Below, in pieces: positions 8,635 to 18,059 of a stretch of 64,000 nucleotides of DNA. Where the stretch lies: the NCBI RefSeq assembly GCF_007995085.1, contig NZ_VOQS01000003.1, forward strand, positions 2,790,001 through 2,854,000. The letters are read 5' to 3'. This DNA comes from Paraburkholderia azotifigens (lineage in GTDB: Bacteria > Pseudomonadota > Gammaproteobacteria > Burkholderiales > Burkholderiaceae). The notes beneath the pieces are model-generated. The model was not told the DNA's origin and ran no database searches. It worked only from the letters and a program-made list of their open reading frames with translations. The stretch's first letter is position 1. Each line of letters begins with the position of its first letter. Both the position numbers and the translations under genes were made by a program.

Positions 8635-10122
8635 GTGACGGGCGAACCTGGGCTTACCGGCAATGAGGAAACGGGGTCCGGAGGCAAGGTCTCCGGGGAA
8701 CGCCGCTACCATTTCGCCATCGACATCGACGGGGAATACGCCGTCTTCACGCTGGATTCAATCGGTCAGGTGGAGACGTGGAACGCCGCTGCAGAACGCG
8801 TCACAGGATATGGCGCAGTGGAAATCCTGGGGAAGCCGTTTTCCGTGCTGTATCCGGCCGCTTCAGCGGACGTTCCCCTTCCGACCGACTTGCTTGCCAG
8901 AGCGGCGGCGACGGGACGCGCCTATTACGAGGGCTGGCATGCGCGTAAGGACGGAGCACGATTCTGGGCCAGCGTACTCGTCATTGCACAGCGACGTGAA
9001 CAGGGCGACCTCGCCGGGTTTGCAGCCGTCGCTCATGATTTTTCATCGCGGCATCTGATCGAAGCAAGGCTTCGCAGGAGTGAGCAGCGGCTTCAGGTAA
9101 TGATCGACAGCGTCGAAGATTATGCAATCTTCATGTTGAGTCCAACTGGCGAAGTCGCGACATGGAACACAGGGGCAGAGCGAATCAAAGGCTATCGCGC
9201 CGAAGAAATCATCGGCCACCACTTTTCCATCTTCTACCCGCCGGAAGGCAGGGCAGCGGGCCTGCCAGAACGCATGCTCGAGACAGCATCTACGCAGGGC
9301 CGTTCTGAAGCGGAAGGATGGCGTGTCAGAAGCGACGGTTCCCGATTCTGGGCGGACGTGATCATTACCCCCATTCGTGACGATACAGGAACGCTTCAAG
9401 GCTTCACCAAAGTGACCCGTGACCTGACCGAGCATAAACGGCTTGAAGAACTCGAACATGTAGGCAAGCTTGCAGCGGCGGCTGAAAGAGCACGGGAAGA
9501 CGAAAAGAAACGCATCGCCAGAGAATTGCACGACGACCTCGGTCAGCAGCTGACCGCGCTAAAAATGAGTGCCGTCATCTTGAAACAGGAAGTCGAGGCC
9601 GGCCATTGCACCATGAAAACGGCGGCAATGGCGCGGGGCATCGTCACGCAGACTGACGAAACGATGAGTGCGGTTCGGCGCATTGCGTCCGATCTGCGTC
9701 CCACCATGCTGGATGATCTGGGATTGCTGCCAGCCGTCGAGTGGCTGGCAGATGAATTCAGCAGACGCTATGGCATCAAGGTAAACACCCGGCTGTCCGC
9801 AGGAGAGCTTGAGTTTAGCGATACCGCTGCGACCGCGATCTTTCGGATCGTTCAAGAGGCGCTGACGAATGTGGCACGTCACGCGTATGCGACGGAAGTC
9901 ACCATCACGATCGAGCCCGAAAGCAGCCAATGTGAAGTTCGAATCGACGATGACGGCAGAGGTGCCGGTCCCGCGTCGAGTGGCAAGTCCGACTCATTTG
10001 GCCTGTTAGGCATCCGCGAGCGCGTACGGCAACTAAACGGCGCTGCGTGGCTTGGTAATAAGCCTGAGGGTGGTTTCAGCGTGAAGGCCAGTTTTCCGCT
10101 GGATTCGATCGTGCATCGATAA
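8635..10122 (+). CDS. Two-PAS NarL-type sensor histidine kinase
   Basis: Two PAS domains with PAC-like ends are visible (about 20-150 and 155-275, each with ETWNAAAERV/ATWNTGAERI-type cores). A HisKA_3 dimerisation/phosphoacceptor segment follows (RIARELHDDLGQQLT, with the ELHDD His). The C-terminal HATPase_c domain has the N box EALTNVARHA, DDGRG and FGLLGIRERV. There are no membrane helices, so it is a cytoplasmic sensor; PAS domains of this type can bind haem, flavin or oxygen, but the ligand is not visible. The GTG at 8635 is favoured because GGAGG lies 5 nt upstream; an in-frame ATG at 8623 is the alternative. No partner response regulator is adjacent. Confidence 0.88.
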   Translation: MTGEPGLTGNEETGSGGKVSGERRYHFAIDIDGEYAVFTLDSIGQVETWNAAAERVTGYGAVEILGKPFSVLYPAASADVPLPTDLLARAAATGRAYYEGWHARKDGARFWASVLVIAQRREQGDLAGFAAVAHDFSSRHLIEARLRRSEQRLQVMIDSVEDYAIFMLSPTGEVATWNTGAERIKGYRAEEIIGHHFSIFYPPEGRAAGLPERMLETASTQGRSEAEGWRVRSDGSRFWADVIITPIRDDTGTLQGFTKVTRDLTEHKRLEELEHVGKLAAAAERAREDEKKRIARELHDDLGQQLTALKMSAVILKQEVEAGHCTMKTAAMARGIVTQTDETMSAVRRIASDLRPTMLDDLGLLPAVEWLADEFSRRYGIKVNTRLSAGELEFSDTAATAIFRIVQEALTNVARHAYATEVTITIEPESSQCEVRIDDDGRGAGPASSGKSDSFGLLGIRERVRQLNGAAWLGNKPEGGFSVKASFPLDSIVHR

Positions 10123-10125
10123 CCA

Positions 10126-10190
10126 GTGGTCTGCAACCGTTCGGATTCGCGGCGGCCATTTGCAGGCGACACGAACTGAATGCAGACCAC
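10126..10190. repeat. Separated inverted repeat between convergent genes
   Basis: GTGGTCTGCA (10126-10135) is repeated inverted as TGCAGACCAC (10181-10190) with 45 bp between. It lies between the convergent kinase and arcC genes and may form a long hairpin or a protein site. Confidence 0.35.
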
Positions 10191-10254
10191 CCGTCTCGCG
10201 GCTGACGACGCTGAGGCACATCAACGATCTTCGCCCTTCAAAGGGAGGGCATTT

Positions 10255-11190
10255 CTAGGGCGCGCGATACTGTATGCCACGCGTTTTCATACTCACGCAG
10301 GTACCGGCCCGGCGTTCTGTAATTGCTTGAATGTCAGCCAGCGAGCCGATGACGGCATCCCGGCCGGTCTGACGAACGAATTCGACGGCCGCCTGCACTT
10401 TCGGTCCCATCGAGCCGCTTGCGAAGCCAAGTTTCTCCAGTTCGTCCGGATGCGCCTGCGCGATCGCTCGTTTATCCGGCGTTCCCCAGTCCACGTAGAC
10501 GGCATCCACATCGGTGGCGACGATCAGCATATCCGCGTCCAGTTCCTGCGCGAGCAGAGCGGAGCACAAATCCTTGTCGATGACGGCCTCGACGCCAATC
10601 AGCTTCCGGTTATCGTCATAGCAGGTCGGGATGCCGCCACCGCCCGCGCAGATGACAATCGTGCCGTGTTCGAGCAGCCATCTGACAGGCCTGATTTCAA
10701 AGATATGCTTTGGCCGTGGGCTCGCGACAACGCGCCGGAATCTGTCGCCGTCGGGCGCGATGCTCCAGCCGCGTTCCTTCGCGAGGCGCTCGGCATCTTC
10801 CTTCTGGTAGACGGGCCCGATAGGCTTGGTTGGATGCGTGAAAGCGGGATCGTGCGGATCGACTTCGACCTGCGTCAGGATCGTTGCGAACGGAACCTCG
10901 TAGGGCAGCAGATTGCCGAGTTCCTGCTCGATCAGATAGCCGATCATTCCTTCCGTCTGCGCGCCCAGAACGTCCAGCGGATAGGCCTCGACTTCCTTGT
11001 ATGCGGCGCTCTGCAGCGCGAGCAAACCGACCTGCGGACCGTTGCCGTGCGCAATCACCACTTCATTGCCGGGCGCGACGAGCGCAATCTGGCGGGCGGC
11101 GAGCCTGACGTTTTCGCGCTGATTCTCCGCCGTCATCGGCTCTCCGCGCCGCAACAGCGCATTGCCTCCCAATGCAATCACCATACGCAT
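10255..11190 (-). CDS. arcC: Carbamate kinase
   Basis: The enzyme transfers phosphate from carbamoyl phosphate to ADP, yielding ATP, ammonia and CO2, the last step of the arginine deiminase pathway. The protein (311 residues) begins with [13 protein letters not shown], the amino-acid-kinase nucleotide-binding start. It contains GNGPQVGLL and a central AGGGGIP motif characteristic of carbamate kinases. The ATG at 11190 is selected because AGGAGG lies 9 nt upstream. It is the last gene of the arcDABC operon, 95 bp after arcB. Confidence 0.94.
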   Translation of the reverse strand: MRMVIALGGNALLRRGEPMTAENQRENVRLAARQIALVAPGNEVVIAHGNGPQVGLLALQSAAYKEVEAYPLDVLGAQTEGMIGYLIEQELGNLLPYEVPFATILTQVEVDPHDPAFTHPTKPIGPVYQKEDAERLAKERGWSIAPDGDRFRRVVASPRPKHIFEIRPVRWLLEHGTIVICAGGGGIPTCYDDNRKLIGVEAVIDKDLCSALLAQELDADMLIVATDVDAVYVDWGTPDKRAIAQAHPDELEKLGFASGSMGPKVQAAVEFVRQTGRDAVIGSLADIQAITERRAGTCVSMKTRGIQYRAP

Positions 11191-11285
11191 GATGAAGCTC
11201 CTCCTGGCGTGTATGCAAGATCGCGGGCGGCGCACATGTCACTGACGCTTGCGTCCCCGCGGCCTGATTGATTCCACCTGACGGC

Positions 11286-12296
11286 TCAGATATCGGCGAG
11301 TGTGGAGACAAGGATTGCCTTGATCGTATGCATGCGATTTTCCGCCTGCTCGAAAGCGATATTCAGAGGCGACTCGAAAACCTCTTCTGTCACTTCGATT
11401 CCATTAGAAAGGGCAGGGTACGTTTCAGCGATCTGCTTGCCGACCACTGTCTCGCTGTTGTGAAACGCCGGCAAACAGTGCATGAACTTCGCTTGCGGAT
11501 TCTGCGCGGCTTTCATCAGATCCATATTGACCTGGTACGGCAGCAGCTGCTGGATGCGCTCGCCCCATGCTTCCACGGGTTCACCCATCGACACCCAGAC
11601 ATCCGTATGCACGAAGTCCACGCCTTTCACGGCAGCTTGCGCATCTTCCGTGAGCATGATGCGTGCGCCCGATTCGGCAGCGAAGCGCTCGCACGCCTCG
11701 ATATGTTCCGCACTTGGCCAGAGCGCCTTGGGTGCCCCGATTCGCACGTCCATGCCGAGCTTCGCGCCGATCAGCAGCAGCGAATTGCCCATGTTGTTGC
11801 GGGCGTCTCCGAGGTATGCGTAGCTGATGGCCGTCAGCGGCTTGTCGCTGTGTTCGCGCATGGTAAGCACGTCGGCAAGCATCTGCGTCGGATGATATTC
11901 ATCTGTCAGGCCATTGAAAACGGGTACCCCCGCAAACTTCGCCAGTTCGTCGACGATGTCCTGATGGAAGCCGCGATATTCGATCGCGTCATACATGCGC
12001 CCGAGCACGCGCGCCGTATCTTTCATGCTTTCCTTGTGTCCGATCTGGGAGGAATGCGGGTCGATATACGTGACATTCGCGCCCTGGTCGTACGCTGCGA
12101 CCTCGAACGCGCAACGCGTGCGGGTCGACGTCTTCTCGAAGATCAGGGCGATATTGACGCCTTTGAGATGCTGCTGTTCGGTGCCCGTGTACTTCGCGCG
12201 CTTCAGATCGCGCGACAGGTCGAGCAGATAACGAAGCTCACGATTGCTGTGATGCATGAGGCTCAAAAGGCTTCTGTTGCGCAGGTTGAAACCCAT
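11286..12296 (-). CDS. arcB: Ornithine carbamoyltransferase, catabolic
   Basis: In this pathway the enzyme phosphorolyses citrulline to ornithine and carbamoyl phosphate. It has the carbamoyl-phosphate motif STRTR (57-61) and the ornithine-binding and catalytic HCLPAFH near residue 275. The 336 residues match the catabolic/anabolic OTC family. AAGGAG sits 7 nt upstream of the ATG. The catabolic role is inferred from placement between arcA and arcC; the sequence alone cannot separate ArcB from ArgF with certainty. Confidence 0.94.
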   Translation of the reverse strand: MGFNLRNRSLLSLMHHSNRELRYLLDLSRDLKRAKYTGTEQQHLKGVNIALIFEKTSTRTRCAFEVAAYDQGANVTYIDPHSSQIGHKESMKDTARVLGRMYDAIEYRGFHQDIVDELAKFAGVPVFNGLTDEYHPTQMLADVLTMREHSDKPLTAISYAYLGDARNNMGNSLLLIGAKLGMDVRIGAPKALWPSAEHIEACERFAAESGARIMLTEDAQAAVKGVDFVHTDVWVSMGEPVEAWGERIQQLLPYQVNMDLMKAAQNPQAKFMHCLPAFHNSETVVGKQIAETYPALSNGIEVTEEVFESPLNIAFEQAENRMHTIKAILVSTLADI

Positions 12297-12327
12297 GATG
12301 GGACTCCTTGAATGGCTATACGGCGAA

Positions 12328-12350
12328 GGCGCGCAGCCGTGCCGCGCGCC
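12328..12350. promoter_or_regulatory. Hairpin in the arcA-arcB gap
   Basis: GGCGCGC / GCGCGCC form a perfect 7-bp stem with a 9-nt loop between arcA and arcB. No T-run follows. It could be an mRNA-processing or stability element, or an attenuating terminator within the operon. Confidence 0.4.
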
Positions 12351-12363
12351 ATTGAGTCAAGTA

Positions 12364-13623
12364 TCAATAGTCGATGCGATCGCGCACGATCGGGCACGTC
12401 ATGCAATGGCCGCCGCCTCTGCCTCGGCCCAGTTCGCTCGCCGTGATCGTGATCACTTCGACGCCGGCCTTGCGCAACAATGTGTTGGTGTAGGTGTTGC
12501 GGTCATAGCCGACCACGACGCCGGGCTCGATACAGACGACATTGTTGCCGTCGTCCCATTGCTCGCGCTCTGCGGCGAACGTGTTGCCGCCCGTCTCGAC
12601 GGTGCGCAGCTTCGGAAGTCCCAGGGCATCGGCCACGACTTCGATGAACGGCTTGTCTTCGCGTCGAATGTTGATGCGTGTCGCTTCGGAATCGCTGGGG
12701 CGCAGCGAGAACGCGACGATTTCGTTGACCACTTCAGGAAACACGGTGACGAGATCCCGGTCGCAGAACGTGAACACTGTATCCAGATGCATCGCGGCGC
12801 GAGACTTCGGCAGGCCGGCCACGATGATGCGCTCGACAGCCCCCTTCGCGAACAGGCTCTGTGCGAGTTCGCCGATCGCCTGACGCGACGTGCGTTCGCC
12901 CATCCCGATGAGCAGCACGCCCTTGCCGATTGGCATCACATCGCCGCCTTCGAGCGTCGCCATCCCGTGGTCGCGGTCCGGATCGCCGTACCAGACATCG
13001 AACTCCCTGTTCGCAAAGTCGGGATGGAATTGATAGATTGCTGCCGTCAACACGGTTTCCTGGCGTCGCGCGGGCCAGTACATCGGATTCAGGCTGACGC
13101 CACCATAGATCCAGCAGGTCGTGTCGCGCGTAAACAGCGTGTTCGGCAAAGGCGGCAACACAAAGCCCGAATAACCGAGGTACTGCCGGTACATCTTCAG
13201 AGCGTTCGAATCCTCGGTATCGGGAATGTCCTCCGCGACAACGCCGCCGATCAGAAACTCGGCCTGCCGTCTCGGCTCGAGGCTCTCGAGCCACGCGCGA
13301 ACCTCGTTGGCGAGCCCGACCCCGACGGTATCGGGACGGATCTTGCGATCCAGAATCCACTTGAGCGCTTCCGGGTTGTGCACGGTTTCTGTCAGGAGGT
13401 TGTGCATTTCCAGCACCTCGACACCGCGCTCGCGCATCTTCGTCACAAAGTCGAAATGATCCCGTTTGGCCTGGCTGAGCCAGATGACATCGTCGAACAG
13501 CAGTTCATCGCAATTGCTTGGCGTCAAACGTTGGTGCGCGAGACCCGGCGAGCAGACCATCACCTTGCGCAGCTTGCCGGCTTCCGAGTGCACGCCATAC
13601 TTCATTGTTTCCGTGTTCATCAT
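12364..13623 (-). CDS. arcA: Arginine deiminase
   Basis: The enzyme hydrolyses arginine to citrulline and ammonia. The 419-residue protein shows the guanidino-group-modifying-enzyme fold motifs, including [20 protein letters not shown] and the C-terminal [10 protein letters not shown]. In the latter, the first Cys (about 407) corresponds to the catalytic nucleophile of the Pseudomonas enzyme. GAGGAG precedes two adjacent ATG codons, so the start is either 13623 or 13620. It lies 18 bp downstream of arcD and 67 bp upstream of arcB in one operon. Confidence 0.95.
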   Translation of the reverse strand: MMNTETMKYGVHSEAGKLRKVMVCSPGLAHQRLTPSNCDELLFDDVIWLSQAKRDHFDFVTKMRERGVEVLEMHNLLTETVHNPEALKWILDRKIRPDTVGVGLANEVRAWLESLEPRRQAEFLIGGVVAEDIPDTEDSNALKMYRQYLGYSGFVLPPLPNTLFTRDTTCWIYGGVSLNPMYWPARRQETVLTAAIYQFHPDFANREFDVWYGDPDRDHGMATLEGGDVMPIGKGVLLIGMGERTSRQAIGELAQSLFAKGAVERIIVAGLPKSRAAMHLDTVFTFCDRDLVTVFPEVVNEIVAFSLRPSDSEATRINIRREDKPFIEVVADALGLPKLRTVETGGNTFAAEREQWDDGNNVVCIEPGVVVGYDRNTYTNTLLRKAGVEVITITASELGRGRGGGHCMTCPIVRDRIDY

Positions 13624-13641
13624 GTGTCTCCTCGAATCGAA

Positions 13642-15123
13642 TCAGAGCGTGAGGAAGCCCTTGTACAGGCCGAATGCGGCAACCAGCGCCCCCAGCACGA
13701 CCGCCGCAAAGACGGCTTTTTCCAGCGCCGTGAAGACAGGTTGCCCCGCTTCGCGCTTCGCCTTGGCAAAGAGCAACGCACCGGGGGCATACAGCAGCGC
13801 GGAAAGCAGCACGTACTTGAACCCGCCCGCATAGAGCAGCCATACCGCGTACACCACGGCGATTGCGGCAATCAGCATGTCCTTGTTGCGCTGCGCCGGT
13901 TCCGCTTCGTAGGTCTCGCGGCGCCATGCAACGAGCAGCGCATAGGCCGCCGACCAGAAGTACGGCAGCAGGATCATCGAGGTGGCCAGATAGATCAGCG
14001 AAAGATAGGTGCCTTTCGAAAACAGCGTGATGAGCAGGAATGCCTGTGTCATCCCATTGGTCATCCACAGCGCATTCGCGGGAACCTTCTTCGCATTCTC
14101 CTTGCGCACGAAATGCGGCATGGTGTTGTCACGCGCCGCCGAGAAAATGATCTCAGCGCAAAGCAGCACCCAGGAAAGCAACGCGCCAAGCAGCGAAATG
14201 ACCAACCCGACGCTGATCAGAATTGCGCCCCAGTGCCCCACGACATGTTCGAGCACGCCTGCCATCGACGGGTTTTGCAGTCCGGCCAGATCCGGCCGCG
14301 ACATGATGCCGAGCGACAGCATGTTGACGAGCACGAGCACCAGCAGCACGCCAACGAAGCCCATGACGGTCGCCTTGCCGACATCGGTGCGCTTCTCGGC
14401 GCGCGCAGAAAAGATGCTTGCGCCTTCGATGCCGATGAAGACCCAGACCGTCACGAGCATCGAGCCACGCACCTGGTTGGCGACGCTGCCGAGTTTCGGC
14501 GTGCTGAGCCCGAAGAAATCATTTGTGAAGATATGCGCGTTGAACGCAAAGATGCAGATGACGATGAACAGGACAATCGGCACGACCTTCGCAATGGTCG
14601 TGACCATGTTGACGAACGCTGCTTCCTTGATGCCCTGCAACACGAGGAAATGAACACCCCATAGCAACACCGAGGCACAGGCGATCGCGATCGGCGTATT
14701 GCCCTCGCCGAAGACGGGAAAGAAGTAGCCGAAGGTGCCGAACAACAGGACGAAGTACCCGACATTGCCGAGCCACGCACTGATCCAGTAGCCCCATGCC
14801 GACGAGAAGCCCATGTAATCGCCGAAACCCTGCTTCGCGTAGATATAGACGCCGCCGTCGAGTTCGGGCTTGCGGTTCGCAAGGGTCTGGAAGACGAACG
14901 CCAGGGTCAGCATGCCGACCGCCGTTATCGCCCAACCAATCAGCACCGCCCCCGCGCCGGCACTCACCGCCATGTTTTGCGGCAACGAGAAGATGCCGCC
15001 TCCGATCATCGATCCCACCACGAGCGCGGTGAGCGCGCCGAGATGGAGTTTCGGGGCGGCGGCGGACGTCGTCGACGGTCCTGTGGTCGCCCCGGATGTG
15101 GGTTGCGTTACTGAATCAGACAT
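13642..15123 (-). CDS. arcD: Arginine/ornithine antiporter
   Basis: This APC-superfamily inner-membrane exchanger imports arginine and exports ornithine, supplying the deiminase pathway without energy cost. The 493-residue protein has about 12-13 hydrophobic segments, the first carrying the APC motif GSMIGGGIFSLPQN (about 37-50). A Thr/Ser-rich cytoplasmic N-terminus precedes it. AAGGAGAGG lies 4 nt before the ATG. It is the first gene of arcDABC, and an FNR-like site lies about 190 bp upstream. This matches the ANR-controlled arcDABC arrangement known from Pseudomonas aeruginosa. Confidence 0.94.
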   Translation of the reverse strand: MSDSVTQPTSGATTGPSTTSAAAPKLHLGALTALVVGSMIGGGIFSLPQNMAVSAGAGAVLIGWAITAVGMLTLAFVFQTLANRKPELDGGVYIYAKQGFGDYMGFSSAWGYWISAWLGNVGYFVLLFGTFGYFFPVFGEGNTPIAIACASVLLWGVHFLVLQGIKEAAFVNMVTTIAKVVPIVLFIVICIFAFNAHIFTNDFFGLSTPKLGSVANQVRGSMLVTVWVFIGIEGASIFSARAEKRTDVGKATVMGFVGVLLVLVLVNMLSLGIMSRPDLAGLQNPSMAGVLEHVVGHWGAILISVGLVISLLGALLSWVLLCAEIIFSAARDNTMPHFVRKENAKKVPANALWMTNGMTQAFLLITLFSKGTYLSLIYLATSMILLPYFWSAAYALLVAWRRETYEAEPAQRNKDMLIAAIAVVYAVWLLYAGGFKYVLLSALLYAPGALLFAKAKREAGQPVFTALEKAVFAAVVLGALVAAFGLYKGFLTL

Positions 15124-15309
15124 GTAACCTCTCCTTTACCTGGTTTCGAGTCCGCAGCAATGTATTGGGTCTTTTTATCGATTCGCCCACTCGGATTCAC
15201 TGCGGACCCGCAAGTGCGCCAGGGCAGTCCCGGTCGCGCCGTCACAGGCGCGCATAGTCCGACCGACTCTCGACGCATCATCAGGATAGGAACGGACGAC
15301 GCACGTCGA

Positions 15310-15323
15310 TTGACCTGAGTCAA
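15310..15323. promoter_or_regulatory. FNR/ANR-like site upstream of arcD
   Basis: TTGAC-CTGA-GTCAA is a perfect 5+5 palindrome about 190 bp upstream of arcD. Anaerobic control of arc operons by ANR/FNR is established in Pseudomonas. Confidence 0.65.
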
Positions 15324-15390
15324 TGGATGTTCCGGTATCCATAAGATCGCCTCACGCTCACACAACTTGCGTGAGGCGATTGGCGACCGT

Positions 15391-16338
15391 TCACCGGTTG
15401 AACCACCGATACTGCAACGTCAGCGAAATCGACTTGTAGTCGCCGCCCGCCCTGACCATGAAGCCGTTGGAGACTGCAAGTCTGGCCGACCAGTCGCGCG
15501 TTATCGGAAGCGAGAGCGTGAGCCCATAGCGGGCATTGCTTCGCCCGTCATCGTTGCGGACGCCATTGACGGACGTTGCACCGCCCGAATAGAAGCCCAC
15601 ATCGGCCGCTACCCACAGGCCGGGACGGAATGTGTACCCGCCGTGCAGCTGAAGCACGGCGAGCGGCGCTTGTCCGCGCCGCTTGCTGCCGAGAAACGAC
15701 GTGTTGTCCGTGAACAGCCACACGCCGCCCATGACTTCCGCGAACCAGTTGCCGAGCGGCTGCGAGACGCCGAACTCTGGTTTGAATGCCCATCGGTTGC
15801 TTCCGATGTTGACGAGATGTGCTGGATCGTACTGTCCAGTGGGCGCCACGACCGTGAGGCTCGTGCCGACGATCGTGTCGGGTGTGCGGCGCGCGAACTC
15901 TTCGCGGGTCAGCGCTGGGCCGCCCAGAAGATCGACGGACAGCCTGAACCGGAGATCGCCGAGTCCCGCTCGATGCACCTGATTCGGAGCGTCGAAGACA
16001 TTGCCCGAGATATCGCCGCTGACGAAAGGCGCAAGCAACCCGAATGAGGCCGCACGGCCGAAGAGATTGAACACATGCACGTAGCCGATGGAGGCAGAGG
16101 TGAGCTGCGCGCGCACATCGGTGATGGGAATCGACGGGTCGACGAGAACCTGTCCGCCAAGCCTCGTATAGGTGAACCCGATAAAGTTGGTGCCGACGGG
16201 GGCAGGCGAATACGCTCGCGGCTCCAGTTCCTGGGCGGACACGCGCATGACGGACAGAAGCAGGCAGGCGCCGACGAACCGTGCGCGAGACGGATCTGCA
16301 CGGATTTGCGCGAAACTGGGACGCATAGCCGGCATCAT
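15391..16338 (-). CDS. MetA-pathway-type outer-membrane beta-barrel protein
   Basis: The 315-residue protein has an N-terminal signal sequence (about 1-35, ending near SAQEL). Alternating amphipathic strands follow, ending in QYRWFNR, a terminal aromatic pattern seen in outer-membrane beta-barrels. The composition and the TxVVAPTGQYDP-type motif resemble the Phenol_MetA_deg / transporter family, whose substrates are mostly unknown. Start choice among three Met codons (16338, 16335, 16326) is uncertain because no clear ribosome site is visible. It diverges from the DUF2252 gene across an FNR-like site. Confidence 0.75.
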   Translation of the reverse strand: MMPAMRPSFAQIRADPSRARFVGACLLLSVMRVSAQELEPRAYSPAPVGTNFIGFTYTRLGGQVLVDPSIPITDVRAQLTSASIGYVHVFNLFGRAASFGLLAPFVSGDISGNVFDAPNQVHRAGLGDLRFRLSVDLLGGPALTREEFARRTPDTIVGTSLTVVAPTGQYDPAHLVNIGSNRWAFKPEFGVSQPLGNWFAEVMGGVWLFTDNTSFLGSKRRGQAPLAVLQLHGGYTFRPGLWVAADVGFYSGGATSVNGVRNDDGRSNARYGLTLSLPITRDWSARLAVSNGFMVRAGGDYKSISLTLQYRWFNR

Positions 16339-16489
16339 TGATCGAAGGAAATGAAGGGAGACTGGCTGGCCGCGCGGCTTCTCGATATAGCCGCATCAAG
16401 CCATTTTCATGCAGAAGCGGATTCATTCACTGCCGACGGCATAACACAGGAAATGCGCGCTTATCGTCGGCGATCACGTTCTCGAAGTG

Positions 16490-16503
16490 TTGACCTGCAT
16501 CAA
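16490..16503. promoter_or_regulatory. FNR/ANR-like site upstream of the DUF2252 gene
   Basis: TTGAC-CTGC-ATCAA matches the half-sites on both sides and lies 72 bp upstream of the ATG at 16575. Confidence 0.6.
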
Positions 16504-16574
16504 CCACGCGGTTGGTCGCATGCGTATCGTGATTTGCACGGAAAGAAATGCCGTGAGATTCGTAGGGGGACGCG

Positions 16575-17996
16575 ATGGACAAAGCTGTTTCGCGCAAGGC
16601 CGCACATAACGCGCACGCAACGTCTGGCGGATATCGCACGCCGGATGAGAGGGCGGCGGAGGGGCGACTGTTACGCGACAATGTTTCCAGACGGGCACAG
16701 GCCGGATGGAAGCTTCCTGCGCAACGCCGCGATCCCATCGAGCTTCTCGAATTGTCTAACGAAGGTCGCATCCCGAGTCTGGTTCCGATCCGCTTCGGAC
16801 GTATGTCCGCTTCGCCGTTCGCGTTCTATCGCGGGGCGGCCATCGTCATGGCGGCCGATCTGGCAACGACGCCGACGAGCGGCTTGCGCGTGCAGGCATG
16901 CGGCGACGCGCATCTGATGAACTTCGGCGGTTTCGCTACACCCGAGCGCAATGTGATCTTCGACGTCAACGATCTCGACGAAACGCTGCCGGCGCCATTC
17001 GAATGGGATCTGAAACGTCTTGCGACCAGCGTCGTGATCGCGGGGCAGCATCTGGAACTGGCCTATAGCGACACGACGCACATCGCCACGGAACTCGTAC
17101 GCGAGTACCGCGAACGCATGCACGATTACTCCTCGATGCGTGCGCTCGATGTCTGGTACGACAAAATCGACCTGCAAAAGTATAGGGACCGGTCGGGCGA
17201 TCCCGAGGTGGTCGAAGCGGCTCGCAAACGGATATTGGAACGGATCGAAATAGAGCGCCGCAAGACCGTGCCGGATCATCTCTATCCGAAGCTGGTAACG
17301 GAAGAGGGCGCGCAGCCCCGGATCAAGGACGAGCCGCCGCTCATATTTCATCCTTCCGGGGAGTTAGCCCCAGGTCTGGAGTCCGGGTATGCCGACGCGA
17401 TCGCATCGTATCGCGAGAGCCTCCCCGAGCACGTACGTATTCTGTTTGACCGGTTTCACTTCGTCGATCTCGCGCTCAAGGTGGTCGGCGTGGGAAGCGT
17501 CGGCACCATGTGCGGCGTCGGTCTGTTCATGGCGGCGGACAACGATCCCTTGCTGCTGCAGGTCAAGGAGGCGCGGGCGTCGGTGCTCGAAGCCTACGCG
17601 GGCAAGAGCCTGCATGCGAATCACGGCGAGCGCGTGATCGCCGGCCAGCGCATCATGCAGGCCGCGAGCGACGTGTTTCTCGGCTGGAGCCGGGGAGAAA
17701 ACGGACGCCACTTCTATATTCGCCAACTGCGCGACATGAAGATGTCGGTGATCATCGAGGCGCTCGATGCGGGCATGCTCAGGCAGTACGCGCGCATGTG
17801 CGCGCATGCGTTGGCGCGGGCTCACGCGCGGTCCGGGGATGCGGCGACGATCGCGGGCTACATGGGTTCGGGCCAGACGTTCGACGACGCAATCACGGAG
17901 TTTGCGACCGAGTACAGTTCGCAAAACCGCCGCGATTACCGGGCGTTTATTCAGGCCATTCGGGAAGGCCGGATCGACGCGCAAACAGGGGAGTAG
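16575..17996 (+). CDS. DUF2252 domain protein
   Basis: The 473-residue length and motif pattern fit DUF2252. Visible motifs are FYRGAA (about 85), CGDAHLMNFGGF (109-120) and FDVNDLDE (129-136). The GDxHxxNFG plus D-containing motifs resemble the catalytic loops of aminoglycoside-phosphotransferase-like kinases, but the substrate of this family is unknown. AGGGGG lies 5 nt before the ATG. The gene is 72 bp downstream of an FNR-like palindrome, so low-oxygen induction is likely. Confidence 0.88.
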   Translation: MDKAVSRKAAHNAHATSGGYRTPDERAAEGRLLRDNVSRRAQAGWKLPAQRRDPIELLELSNEGRIPSLVPIRFGRMSASPFAFYRGAAIVMAADLATTPTSGLRVQACGDAHLMNFGGFATPERNVIFDVNDLDETLPAPFEWDLKRLATSVVIAGQHLELAYSDTTHIATELVREYRERMHDYSSMRALDVWYDKIDLQKYRDRSGDPEVVEAARKRILERIEIERRKTVPDHLYPKLVTEEGAQPRIKDEPPLIFHPSGELAPGLESGYADAIASYRESLPEHVRILFDRFHFVDLALKVVGVGSVGTMCGVGLFMAADNDPLLLQVKEARASVLEAYAGKSLHANHGERVIAGQRIMQAASDVFLGWSRGENGRHFYIRQLRDMKMSVIIEALDAGMLRQYARMCAHALARAHARSGDAATIAGYMGSGQTFDDAITEFATEYSSQNRRDYRAFIQAIREGRIDAQTGE

Positions 17997-18059
17997 GGGC
18001 CGACGGGAGCGGCCGCCTCTGCTTCAGATTTCGAGCCTTGGGCTTTACCGGAGAAAGTT

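Noticed and set aside
12256..14664. Plus-strand open frame of 802 codons
   Set aside because: It lies opposite arcA and arcD; the protein is His/Arg/Gln-rich without any domain, as expected for an antisense shadow.
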